From Pycnococcus provasolii (Eukaryota > Chlorophyta > Pseudoscourfieldiophyceae > Pseudoscourfieldiales): 64,000 bases of DNA. Every line of letters starts with the position of its first letter. Positions within the stretch are counted from its first letter, which is position 1. The notes below the pieces were generated by a model. That model ran no database searches. It was not told the DNA's origin and saw only the letters and a list, made by a program, of their open reading frames with translations. The stretch spans positions 248,001 through 312,000 of the forward strand of contig CP150567.1 of the NCBI GenBank assembly GCA_049487715.1, written 5' to 3'. A program made the position numbers and the translations under genes. Positions 30,099-37,913 of this stretch are shown piece by piece.

Positions 30099-30746
30099 CT
30101 AGTCGCTGTCGTCGTCGCTGTCGTCGTCCACAGGTGCCGCGGTTGTATATCTCGCCTCCTCTTCCTCGTTGAGGTCGAGGTTGAGGTCGAGACCAAATAC
30201 TTTTGGCTTGATTTCTTGGACGTCCTTGTTCAACTTGGGAGGAGGCACGGGTAGCGGCGGCATCGAAGGCTTCGTCGGCTGTGGCTGCTGCTGTGTTGTT
30301 GCTGCTGCAGCAGCCTGTGCGAGTGTTGTTGTCGCAGGAATGGTCTGCGTGGCTTTCAGGTACGCTTCCCTGTGTGCGTGCAATCCCGTTTGCGCGAGGT
30401 CTTTCCCCTCCATCGGCGCGGGAGGAAAGATCAAAAAGGACGGCATACGTCCTTCGAAGTACGGGCTTTGCTTAAAGTCCGTACGAGCAGGTGCGCTAGC
30501 TAAAATACCTGCTGACGCCGTCGATGAGATGTGACGCGCATAAGCCAGTATGGAATGAACGGCATGAATGTTATTTTCCCCATCTGAGGAGGAAGGCAAA
30601 GAGGAGGAAGTTCCCGTGAACAAGTCGTCGTCACCAAGACAAGCACGTGCGTCTGTGATAGCTTTTTCCAAAGAAAGTTCACAAGAACGAAGAGCACGAA
30701 GGTCTCTGAGATTATTATTATTATCAGCAGGATCCATGTTGGCCAT
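30099..30746 (-). CDS. MED4: Mediator complex subunit 4-like protein
   Basis: This is a 215-residue protein. The N-terminal half is helical (LRDLRALRSCELSLEKAITD). It is followed by AVHSILAYARHISSTASAGI and a Pro-rich FLIFPPAPMEGKDLAQTGLH, the arrangement that defines MED4 (HxILxYAxRIS, then PPAPxExxMRxSxLH). The C-terminal part is Gln/Pro-rich and ends in an Asp/Ser tail. MED4 lies in the Mediator middle module, which links transcription factors to RNA polymerase II. Start MANMDPAD is chosen over an ATG 66 bp upstream. TTAGGG units lie about 170 bp before the start. Confidence 0.75.
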   Translation of the reverse strand: MANMDPADNNNNLRDLRALRSCELSLEKAITDARACLGDDDLFTGTSSSLPSSSDGENNIHAVHSILAYARHISSTASAGILASAPARTDFKQSPYFEGRMPSFLIFPPAPMEGKDLAQTGLHAHREAYLKATQTIPATTTLAQAAAAATTQQQPQPTKPSMPPLPVPPPKLNKDVQEIKPKVFGLDLNLDLNEEEEARYTTAAPVDDDSDDDSD

Positions 30747-30916
30747 CACGATACACGGTAAGCCGAGAAAGAAACGCAACGCAACGCAACGCACGGCGCC
30801 ACGGATTTCCAAGAAGACTTTCTCCCAAGAGCAGGCAGCAGGGTGTGGGGGGGGGAGGGAAGTCCAGTAGGGGTGCGGTTTTCGAGGATAGGGTTTCTAC
30901 CTACCAACCTGGCTGG

Positions 30917-30976
30917 CTAGGGTTAGGGTTAGGGTTGGGACTAGGGTTACAGCTCACCTTACCTGTTAGGGTTACA
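30917..30976. repeat. telomere-like TTAGGG array
   Basis: Three perfect TTAGGG units and later variants lie between the Mediator 4 start and the split-repeat mobile element. Confidence 0.93.
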
Positions 30977-31117
30977 GACCTACCTTACCTTAGTCTAAGG
31001 TTACGATAGAGCTTACGGGTTAGGAGGGGAAGTCAAGTGCCAAAAAGTCAGATGTTTATTACTGTGTCCAAAACCCGAAAGTCACGTTTGGCCCCTCGAC
31101 AAGGGAGGGTGGGTTGG

Positions 31118-31246
31118 GATGTCGACGCAAGGTGCGGCGACAAAAGCACAGGATGCCACGCCCAGGCCGCGGCAGGAGAAGGGAGCCCGCCCGCCCGCCC
31201 GAAGGAAGGAAGGGAAAAAACCCAACCCTGCTAACGCCTGATTAGG
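31118..31246. repeat. split direct repeat A2 (129 bp)
   Basis: Starts GATGTCGACGCAAGGTGCGG and ends GCCTGATTAGG. No mismatch is seen against A1 at 32116-32244. It includes a GCCCGCCCGCCCGCCC tract. Confidence 0.97.
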
Positions 31247-32147
31247 AGGGGAAGTCAAGTGCCATGTTATCGGCGAGCGGTAAGATCAGCCAGTCGAAGA
31301 AAAAGCGGCCGGCGTAAGTAGGCGGCGTGGCTCGGCTGATGTAGTGCTGCGATAAGCGTTTCGAGTCCACGGCCCATCCGCCGAGGAACTCGATTTTGCT
31401 GCGCGGAAGGGGAACCATTTCCGCAGCAGACGCGCCACCAGAGCGAAGAGAGCGCGCCGTGTACACGCGCCCCTCTGGCGGCTGCAGGCTGACAGTGGTC
31501 AGCGCTGTACCGAGCATGCGGCCGAGGGCGTCACCAAAATTAGTTTTTTCGGTGAAGCGCTCGCCCGGAAGCTCAAAGAAATGCGTCGCGGTGGGGTAGA
31601 CAGCTGCTCGCGCGGCTGTGAAGTTGCGCAGCGCAGGGGCCTGTGCTCGAGCAGCCGAGAGGCCGAACTCGAGTACTTCGAGGTACGACAACAAGCTCAG
31701 CAAAATGCGAAACACCGTCGAGTCGTGCTTCTTGCCCTTCTCCACCGAGTGAAGGTAGATGTACTCACTTGTAAGGTTGAGCAGGTGTGGCTCACCTTGA
31801 GCTCCCGCAACGTCTGTGGGCAGGCGGTGCGAATTCGGCCCGCGCGTAAGTGTAGCGGGGATCAGGTACAGACGCTGTTCGTCGAGATCGGCCTCCGTGG
31901 GAGGCTCGAGGAAACGACGACGCTCTGGTGGCGGCTGAACCCTGGCCGCAGGCCTTCCCCTGCCGAGCTTCTGCCGACCAGCAGGTTGTTTTGCTCGCGG
32001 AGCAACTGGATTTGCTCTGCGAGCTCGGGTTGGTCGGCGCCTCCAGGTGCCGCCATGAAACTGTGGACACAGTCCTACAGTGACCTCTGCGCGTAACTCC
32101 GACGCGCGAGTGCTTGATGTCGACGCAAGGTGCGGCGACAAAAGCAC
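31242..32147 (-). pseudogene. tyrosine recombinase C-terminal fragment with 5' chimera
   Basis: This is a 301-residue open frame. Its C-terminal third matches the catalytic end of YR-retroelement recombinases: YTARSLRSGGASAAEMVPLP, then IEFLGGWAVDSKRLSQHYIS. The Arg in SLRSGG, the Trp in GGW and the nucleophile Tyr in HYI are in place. The His expected three residues before that Arg is replaced by Arg. The N-terminal 100 residues look like a shifted frame: the neighbouring frame at 32056-31862 starts MAAPGGADQPELAEQIQLLR, a Gag-like coiled start. The frame begins inside A1 and stops inside B1. It is most likely a relic left by an internal deletion rather than a working enzyme. Confidence 0.7.
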
Positions 32148-32244
32148 AGGATGCCACGCCCAGGCCGCGGCAGGAGAAGGGAGCCCGCCCGCCCGCCCGA
32201 AGGAAGGAAGGGAAAAAACCCAACCCTGCTAACGCCTGATTAGG
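32116..32244. repeat. split direct repeat A1 (129 bp)
   Basis: An identical copy of 31118-31246 in the same orientation. It contains the first ATG of the recombinase-side frame (32147 on the minus strand). Confidence 0.97.
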
Positions 32245-32257
32245 GTTAGGGTTAGGG
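32239..32257. repeat. TTAGGG units flanking the YR element
   Basis: GATTAGGGTTAGGGTTAGGG spans the outer end of A1 and its flank. The left outer flank is ACGGG followed by TTAGG, so the unoccupied site was probably a TTAGGG array. Confidence 0.85.
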
Positions 32258-33668
32258 CGCCAGGAACTGGTGTGGTGTGGTGTGGTGTGGTCCTCGACTC
32301 CTTGTGGTGTGTTCTTCGTCTCTTGTCTCGTGTTTTGTGATGTCATCGGAGAGTTCTCAGAGAGGTGGCATCGGAGAGTTCTTAGAAAGTGTTCTCAGAG
32401 CGAAGTTCGGTGGCGTCGCGTTCTCGCCTCCAGGTGCCAGGCGTTCCGTGGGCGGCCGATTCTGGAGGCCGAGGTGGTATTTCTCTGCACGGGCTCAGGC
32501 ACAGTGACTCTCACAGTGACCAGTCTCACAGGGTCTTGGAGTTGGAGCCTTCGACCAAGGGGATATAACAATGGGGAGGTCACTCCAAACCCCTAAAAAC
32601 AATGTGTTGGAGCAGTTGAGTCAAGCTTGGTTGTGTACCCTCACTGTCGGAGTCCTCCCGGGGAAGGATTGCACCAAATACCTGCTCCAACACATTGTTT
32701 TTAGGGTTTTGAGTCTCCAGACCAGCTTTACCGTTCGAGGAGGAAATTCCCTCCGGAGTGACCTCCCCATTGTTATATCCCCTTGCTTCGACCAAGCCAC
32801 CAGAACCCCCATTCCTTGTGTATCCCTTTATTCTAACTGTATTCTAACTACTCTTAGGATTCGCGTTCCGCCTCTGTGGCAATTCGACCGCAACCCCATC
32901 AGGTTAACCCCATCGGCCCATCCCACTTATCCTATACCACCACCACCTGGCAGCCTGGCACCTGATAGAGGTCGCATGGATCAATGCGCGAGAACACCTA
33001 CATACGATCCCGTACGGTACAGTACCCACATAAAACTGATAAAAGTATCTCGTGAAAAGGGGAGACATCCCACGTGGCAAACAACGCTACAGTACCACCC
33101 CAGGGGTACGAAGATTGCCTCGTCCTTGCCAACTTCAACTTGCCAACATTGCCTTGACTTGCGTTGCCAACAAATTGTTTGGATTGGCAACACTATCCCA
33201 AAGAGGCATCGCACCATATCCATCACACCATATTTTACATCACTCGAATGTTGGGAAAGGAAATAATGGGGAACATGGACTATCCCATCAAGTATTATAC
33301 ATGCATACGTGGTGAGTGGTCCATCGCTATCGTAACTTAGCGATCTCCCATGAGATACTCTACGTTAATTACAGTACACTATGTGAGACTCCTTGCAAGT
33401 TGCCAACAAACTTCTTTCGCTCGCTCTTGGCCTCTTGCAAGGCTCGGAACACCAGCCACTTGGCAACACGGGTACACGAGGCGGCCGGCCGGCTGTTGTT
33501 TCACTTCCTCTCCGGAACAAACCAAACAACAACAAACGACTTGCACACCAACTTGTGTTCCCATCACTCCCTCCTCATTTCACTCATTTCACTCGTTTAT
33601 TTTACTTGCTTGGCCCTTCTTGTTCACACTTGCTCACTTGGCAACTCTACAGTAGTTAGCTTGCAAAT
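32258..33668. other. gene-free region holding a MITE and simple repeats
   Basis: GTGTGGTGTGG repeats start it (32270-32290) and a MITE follows at 32556-32785. From 32800 to 33660 the DNA is AT/CA-rich with no recognisable protein. CTTGCCAAC-type words recur near 33125-33175 and 33395-33480. The last 100 bp are the probable promoter and leader of the subtilase gene. Confidence 0.55.
32556..32785. mobile_element. 230-bp MITE with 31-bp terminal inverted repeats
   Basis: The left end CAAGGGGATATAACAATGGG (31 bp in all, to 32586) is the exact reverse complement of 32755-32785. An inner inverted pair (about 32587-32614 and 32680-32710, centred on ACAATGTGTTGGAGCA) adds a second stem. CTTCGAC occurs directly at both outer edges (32549-32555 and 32786-32792), extendable to 11 bp if the adjoining CAAG is counted, which looks like a target-site duplication. 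There is no coding capacity. The size and duplication fit a Mutator-like or similar non-autonomous element. Confidence 0.88.
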
Positions 33669-36600
33669 ATGGCTCCTGGTGGTGGTGGTGGTGGTGGTCT
33701 CCACGAGTCCTCCATCACGCTTGAAAAAAAAGAAAAGCTTTCCCGCTCCATATCAAAAATCACGCTCGCCAAACTGCCCGAAGAACTCAGAAGCAAACTC
33801 GCGCGCTTTGACAAGAACTGGAACGGTGTTCTTGACGTTGACGAAATTCCTATCGCCGACAGGGATGACGCCATCTCCATCAAGGCGTTCCCGCCTGCGT
33901 TCCAGAAGTCGTGCAGCGTGTTCGACAAAGACGGGGACGGAACCGTCAACATGAGCGAGCTCGCCGCCGCCGCAGAAATGTACGAAAACTCAAAGCGAAC
34001 AACCAGGCGACTTGCGATCCTGTCTACCACGCTCTTCTTCGTGCTCTGCCTCCTCGTCGGCGTCATCGTTGGACTCACAGCCGTTGTCGTGGAGGAGAGC
34101 AAGGAAAGCAAGGCGACCTCGAAGAAGGCGAACGGAGGTAGCGAGAGCGCAACCATGCGACTCAAGACGAACCAGTCCGTCGTCATGGCCGCCACCTGCG
34201 CCGACCCGCGCCTCTCCACGCTCGAAGAAGTGCAAAAGGAAACCGTCAAGCTTGCGGAGAAACTGCTCATTGGCATGGTTCCCCTGGAAGAGAAGGAAAA
34301 CAAGGAGGCTGACGGCACCGTGGGTACGCAAGAGGGCGTCTACTCCTTCTACTTCAACGAGCCTGTGGACAACGCGTTGGTGAAGCAGCTATGCGCCAAG
34401 CTCGCGGGAGGCGACAGCCGGTACAGCGGAAAGTGCTTATCAGAAGACACGAGCTCGATTAGCGTGATAGACGTCAAGATCACGCGCGCGGAGCTTCAGA
34501 AGATGCGCGAGGCTCTCAAGGCTGATTCGAAGTGCGCGAAGGACGGCACCCACGGCGCGTGGACGTGCGGCGTCCAGTACGGACTGAAGAAAATTGTCGA
34601 GAAGGCTGTCATTGCAGCAACCTCGCACACTTACGTCCCTGATCACCATCACGATCCCGTCTTGCACCGCCGCCGCCTGCAGGCGCTCGATTCGTACATC
34701 CTTCTCAAAACTCCCGAAGGGCGGGAGCACGCTCGACGCCGCCTCGCCGAGATGGAAGCTGAGAGCCGTGCAGCGAGGAGCTTGCTGCAGTACAACGCCG
34801 ACGGCTTGGACATGCTGAAGAACGTGGAACTCGACCCGTGCTACAACAGCCAGACGAAGGGCACCGACTTCAAGGGCACCGTGAGCAAGACATATGAAGC
34901 TGAGACCTGCATGGAGTGGGAGGACACGGCGGAGTATTACTTCACAGAGAACGGAAAGAAATTCACGTTCAGCGCCTTCAAAGATCAGGTTTCTAAGAAC
35001 CATTGCCGGAACCCCACCGTGGATGGCGAGACCTTGTTTAGCGCACCGTGGTGCTTCTATAAAAAGAGTACTGGGTCAGTATCCCTTGCCACGTGCGGGG
35101 TGGAGAAGTGCAACCCTGAGCAAAACTTAGAAAAAGCTTACTCCGGCCGCCAAGGGCCCGGCGTTTATGCTGACAAACCGGACTGGAACTGGGGAAATGA
35201 CCTGATTGACGACCGCAATCAGGCGTTCTCAGTGACGAATACGAACAAGTTTCGAAACATACTCTGTGGCAAAGGCGTCACAATCATGGTGTTCGACACT
35301 GGCGTGCGCGGGACTCACGATGAGTTCAAGGACGAAAACGGATACAGCCGCGTTGTGTATTCTAAGGATTACCGAGGATGTGAAACAACAGGTGCTGCGG
35401 ATCAGGACGGACACGGAACTCACTGCGCGGGCACAGCAGCTGGCAAGAATTGGGGTGTCGCACCCTGCGCCAAAATCGCCAACTTCAAGGTTCTTACTGC
35501 TGACGACGAAGAATGCACTGAAGGGTTAGGGTGGTATCAGGCAATCGATGATGCCATCGATTATTACAACAAAGAATTGAAGCCAAAAGGCGAGCGTGCA
35601 GTTGCTAGCATGTCCCTTGGCACGGACGAGAGGTGTTTTTACACTGATTCTTCGACGCAGAAATTAGTCGAGGCTGGGATTCCAGTTGCGGTTGCTGCCG
35701 GCAATGAAGATAGGGACGCCTGCGGTTCTAGCCCAGCTGCGGCGACCATGAAAGCTGATTCGACGGAGGAGGCGGGAGATATCAGCGTTATGACTGTTGC
35801 ATCTACGCAATTCGACATGTCGAAGAGCCTCTTCAGCAATTGGGGCTCGTGCGTCAGCATCTATGCTCCAGGAAGTGCGATCAAGAGTTCTTACTACCAG
35901 TCGGATGACAAATACGAGACCATCTCTGGAACTTCTATGGCAACCCCGTTCGTCGCCGGTGTGATGGCACTTGTTCTTGAAGCGAATAATAAACTAACGC
36001 CGGCTCAGGTTGGGAAATGGATCAAACAAGCAGCGGTGAAGGGTAAGGTGCATGCGTTCACGAAGCCTGGATATGATCAAGATGTGGAAAATGAGAAACA
36101 GAACATCAAGGATACCGCGAATAAAATGCTGTACGTGGCTGCTGAGGCTTGGAAAGCACAGGGTACTAAAGGACTAACTACTGCCGTGCCAGTGAACAAT
36201 GTCCCGGCAACAACGACGATGCCGCCGCCCACGACGACGATGCCGCCGCCGACAACGACGACGATGCCCCCGACGACGACGACGACGATGCCACCGTCAA
36301 CAACAACGACGATGCCACCGTCAACAACAACGACGACAACAACAACGACAACAACAACGACGACAACGACGACGATGCCGCCGCCGACGACGATGCCACC
36401 GACGACGACGATGCCTGTCTACGACCCGAATAATCTCCCAACCTGCGACGCAAAGACTGGCTATATTACTCCCTACGAAGCCGTTAGCCAAGCGTGTCCA
36501 GCTGTGTCTGCCTTAAACCCAATCTGCGGCAAAGCCACTGCCACGGCGTATCTCATAAGCGGTACTTCCGTCGAGGTTCAAAGGCCATACCTTCACACGT

Positions 36601-37763
36601 ATTCGATGTGCATGCCCTACTTTGACAGCTTGGGACGTCCTATGTGCCAATGTGCGTCAAATTACGTTTACTACACAACAGACGATGCCAATGGACATGT
36701 CGTCTACATTCATGACAAGGTGGAGAAATGCAAAGGTTCTTACACGATCAAGCCAAGCTGCGGCAAGCCTTTCGCGGTTGTGAAGGAACTTACCGACTTC
36801 GTCGGGAAGATGTACACATACGTGCCGTCTTCTGATGGAGAATCGTACTCTGTGAAGAAAACTCAACTGCGTGGCACGGGCGTTCCAGCGTCGTATGAAC
36901 TTCCATATCCTTCGTACAGCACCTGGAGCACTGCTCTCTCAATAGACAATCTTGGATTCATAGACAGTTCTCTTTCTGAACCATTCGTTATGTATGGCAA
37001 GTCCCACAACGCCATACGCATTTTCAGCACGGGTTACATTGCATTTGATGGCAACGAGGCTGGATATCCTTATACTAGTTATGAAGGAGATTTCTACAAG
37101 CTCTACAATCACTTCCGCCCCCGGTATGGAAAAGATGGCTTCGCCGCACTTTTCTCTGTGCTGCTCCAACACACTGGCACTACGTACTTAGGCATTACTG
37201 AGAAAGCGAATGGAGGCAAGGTGGCTGTCATCACATTCGAGAATATGAAGATCTGGAGCGCTGAAGCGCCTGCGGCTGACGTTGATCCGGCACCAGAGAA
37301 CACATTCCAAATGATTTTGCATTTGGGTACGGGGAATGGCGGCGGCACAGTGCAGGTCGCCTACCAGAGCCTTTCACCCGTTGCCAAGGACAACGCGGTT
37401 GTTGGAATTCGCCATGCGCCGGTCGGGTCACCTGCATGTCAAGCCACGGACGCGGACTGCCAAGCACTCGAGGCAGCGTGGAACGCTCAGGAAAATCAAG
37501 GAACTCTTCTGCAGTATCCATACAAAAATGCCGGTACTTTGTCCAAGTTGTCAAGTATTCACCCTGCGAAGTACTTCAAGGACCCGTCGCCATCAATGAA
37601 CGCAATGTCTCTGTCGGACAAAGGAAACCGCGAGAAAGGGTCTTCTTGTGGGGACTCTGAAGATTGCATGCCGCACTTGATGTGCTCGCCTTTTGGCAAG
37701 TGTGAAGACCCGGGAGTTCCGGATGAGGAGGAAGAGAAAATGGCGGCGATTACCAGGTTGTGA
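33669..37763 (+). CDS. membrane-anchored EF-hand subtilisin-like protease
   Basis: This is a 1,364-residue single exon. A cytosolic N-terminus carries two EF-hand loops (DKNWNGVLDVDE and DKDGDGTVNMSE, about 53-100) and a transmembrane helix follows at about 117-140. A region like a peptidase I9 propeptide lies near 220-280. The S8 domain has the full catalytic set: Asp in VFDTGVRG (about 543), His in DGHGTHCAG (about 582), oxyanion Asn in AAGNED and Ser in GTSMATPFVAG (about 756). A Thr/Pro/Met mucin-like linker (840-918) leads to a Cys-containing region and a nidogen-like beta domain (IRIFSTGYIAFDG ... VAVITFENMKIW), then a short Cys-rich tail. The likely role is processing of cell-surface or secreted proteins; calcium control through the EF-hands is inference. 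Confidence 0.88.
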   Translation: MAPGGGGGGGLHESSITLEKKEKLSRSISKITLAKLPEELRSKLARFDKNWNGVLDVDEIPIADRDDAISIKAFPPAFQKSCSVFDKDGDGTVNMSELAAAAEMYENSKRTTRRLAILSTTLFFVLCLLVGVIVGLTAVVVEESKESKATSKKANGGSESATMRLKTNQSVVMAATCADPRLSTLEEVQKETVKLAEKLLIGMVPLEEKENKEADGTVGTQEGVYSFYFNEPVDNALVKQLCAKLAGGDSRYSGKCLSEDTSSISVIDVKITRAELQKMREALKADSKCAKDGTHGAWTCGVQYGLKKIVEKAVIAATSHTYVPDHHHDPVLHRRRLQALDSYILLKTPEGREHARRRLAEMEAESRAARSLLQYNADGLDMLKNVELDPCYNSQTKGTDFKGTVSKTYEAETCMEWEDTAEYYFTENGKKFTFSAFKDQVSKNHCRNPTVDGETLFSAPWCFYKKSTGSVSLATCGVEKCNPEQNLEKAYSGRQGPGVYADKPDWNWGNDLIDDRNQAFSVTNTNKFRNILCGKGVTIMVFDTGVRGTHDEFKDENGYSRVVYSKDYRGCETTGAADQDGHGTHCAGTAAGKNWGVAPCAKIANFKVLTADDEECTEGLGWYQAIDDAIDYYNKELKPKGERAVASMSLGTDERCFYTDSSTQKLVEAGIPVAVAAGNEDRDACGSSPAAATMKADSTEEAGDISVMTVASTQFDMSKSLFSNWGSCVSIYAPGSAIKSSYYQSDDKYETISGTSMATPFVAGVMALVLEANNKLTPAQVGKWIKQAAVKGKVHAFTKPGYDQDVENEKQNIKDTANKMLYVAAEAWKAQGTKGLTTAVPVNNVPATTTMPPPTTTMPPPTTTTMPPTTTTTMPPSTTTTMPPSTTTTTTTTTTTTTTTTTMPPPTTMPPTTTMPVYDPNNLPTCDAKTGYITPYEAVSQACPAVSALNPICGKATATAYLISGTSVEVQRPYLHTYSMCMPYFDSLGRPMCQCASNYVYYTTDDANGHVVYIHDKVEKCKGSYTIKPSCGKPFAVVKELTDFVGKMYTYVPSSDGESYSVKKTQLRGTGVPASYELPYPSYSTWSTALSIDNLGFIDSSLSEPFVMYGKSHNAIRIFSTGYIAFDGNEAGYPYTSYEGDFYKLYNHFRPRYGKDGFAALFSVLLQHTGTTYLGITEKANGGKVAVITFENMKIWSAEAPAADVDPAPENTFQMILHLGTGNGGGTVQVAYQSLSPVAKDNAVVGIRHAPVGSPACQATDADCQALEAAWNAQENQGTLLQYPYKNAGTLSKLSSIHPAKYFKDPSPSMNAMSLSDKGNREKGSSCGDSEDCMPHLMCSPFGKCEDPGVPDEEEEKMAAITRL

Positions 37764-37913
37764 GTGTTGACGTCTTAACGTCTTTCACTTCTCCGGGTTC
37801 AAGTATTTGGGCGGGAAACATTTTGACATTTCAAAGATTCAGTAAATGAACGGGGGCATACAAGAGGTGGTTATGTGTTTCCCGTTACTTCCCAAATCCC
37901 AAAAAGTACAAAA

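Larger units (their letters stand above)
31020..32244 (-). mobile_element. internally deleted tyrosine-recombinase retroelement with split direct repeats (PAT/DIRS-like)
   Basis: Read on the minus strand the order is: repeat A1 (32244-32116), body, repeat B1 (31264-31242), repeat A2 (31246-31118), spacer, repeat B2 (31042-31020). A1 and A2 are identical over 129 bp. B1 and B2 are identical over 23 bp (TTAGGAGGGGAAGTCAAGTG plus three bases). B1 and A2 overlap by 5 bp. A1-body-B1-A2-B2 is the split-direct-repeat layout of PAT/Ngaro-type YR retrotransposons. The body is only about 0.85 kb. It has a Gag-like start and a recombinase end but no reverse transcriptase, so it is a deletion derivative. 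The right flank continues as GTTAGGGTTAGGG, so the element sits in a telomere-like array. Confidence 0.82.

Noticed and set aside
32571-33266. 231-residue plus-strand frame
   Set aside because: Its start lies inside the MITE and the rest reads non-coding repeats.
36178-36516. Ser-rich and Arg-rich frames on both strands
   Set aside because: They are shadows of the Thr/Pro linker of the subtilase.
37780-37830. Possible tRNA from a GGGTTCAAGTA box
   Set aside because: No acceptor, D-arm or anticodon stem can be folded around it; no tRNA was found in the window.
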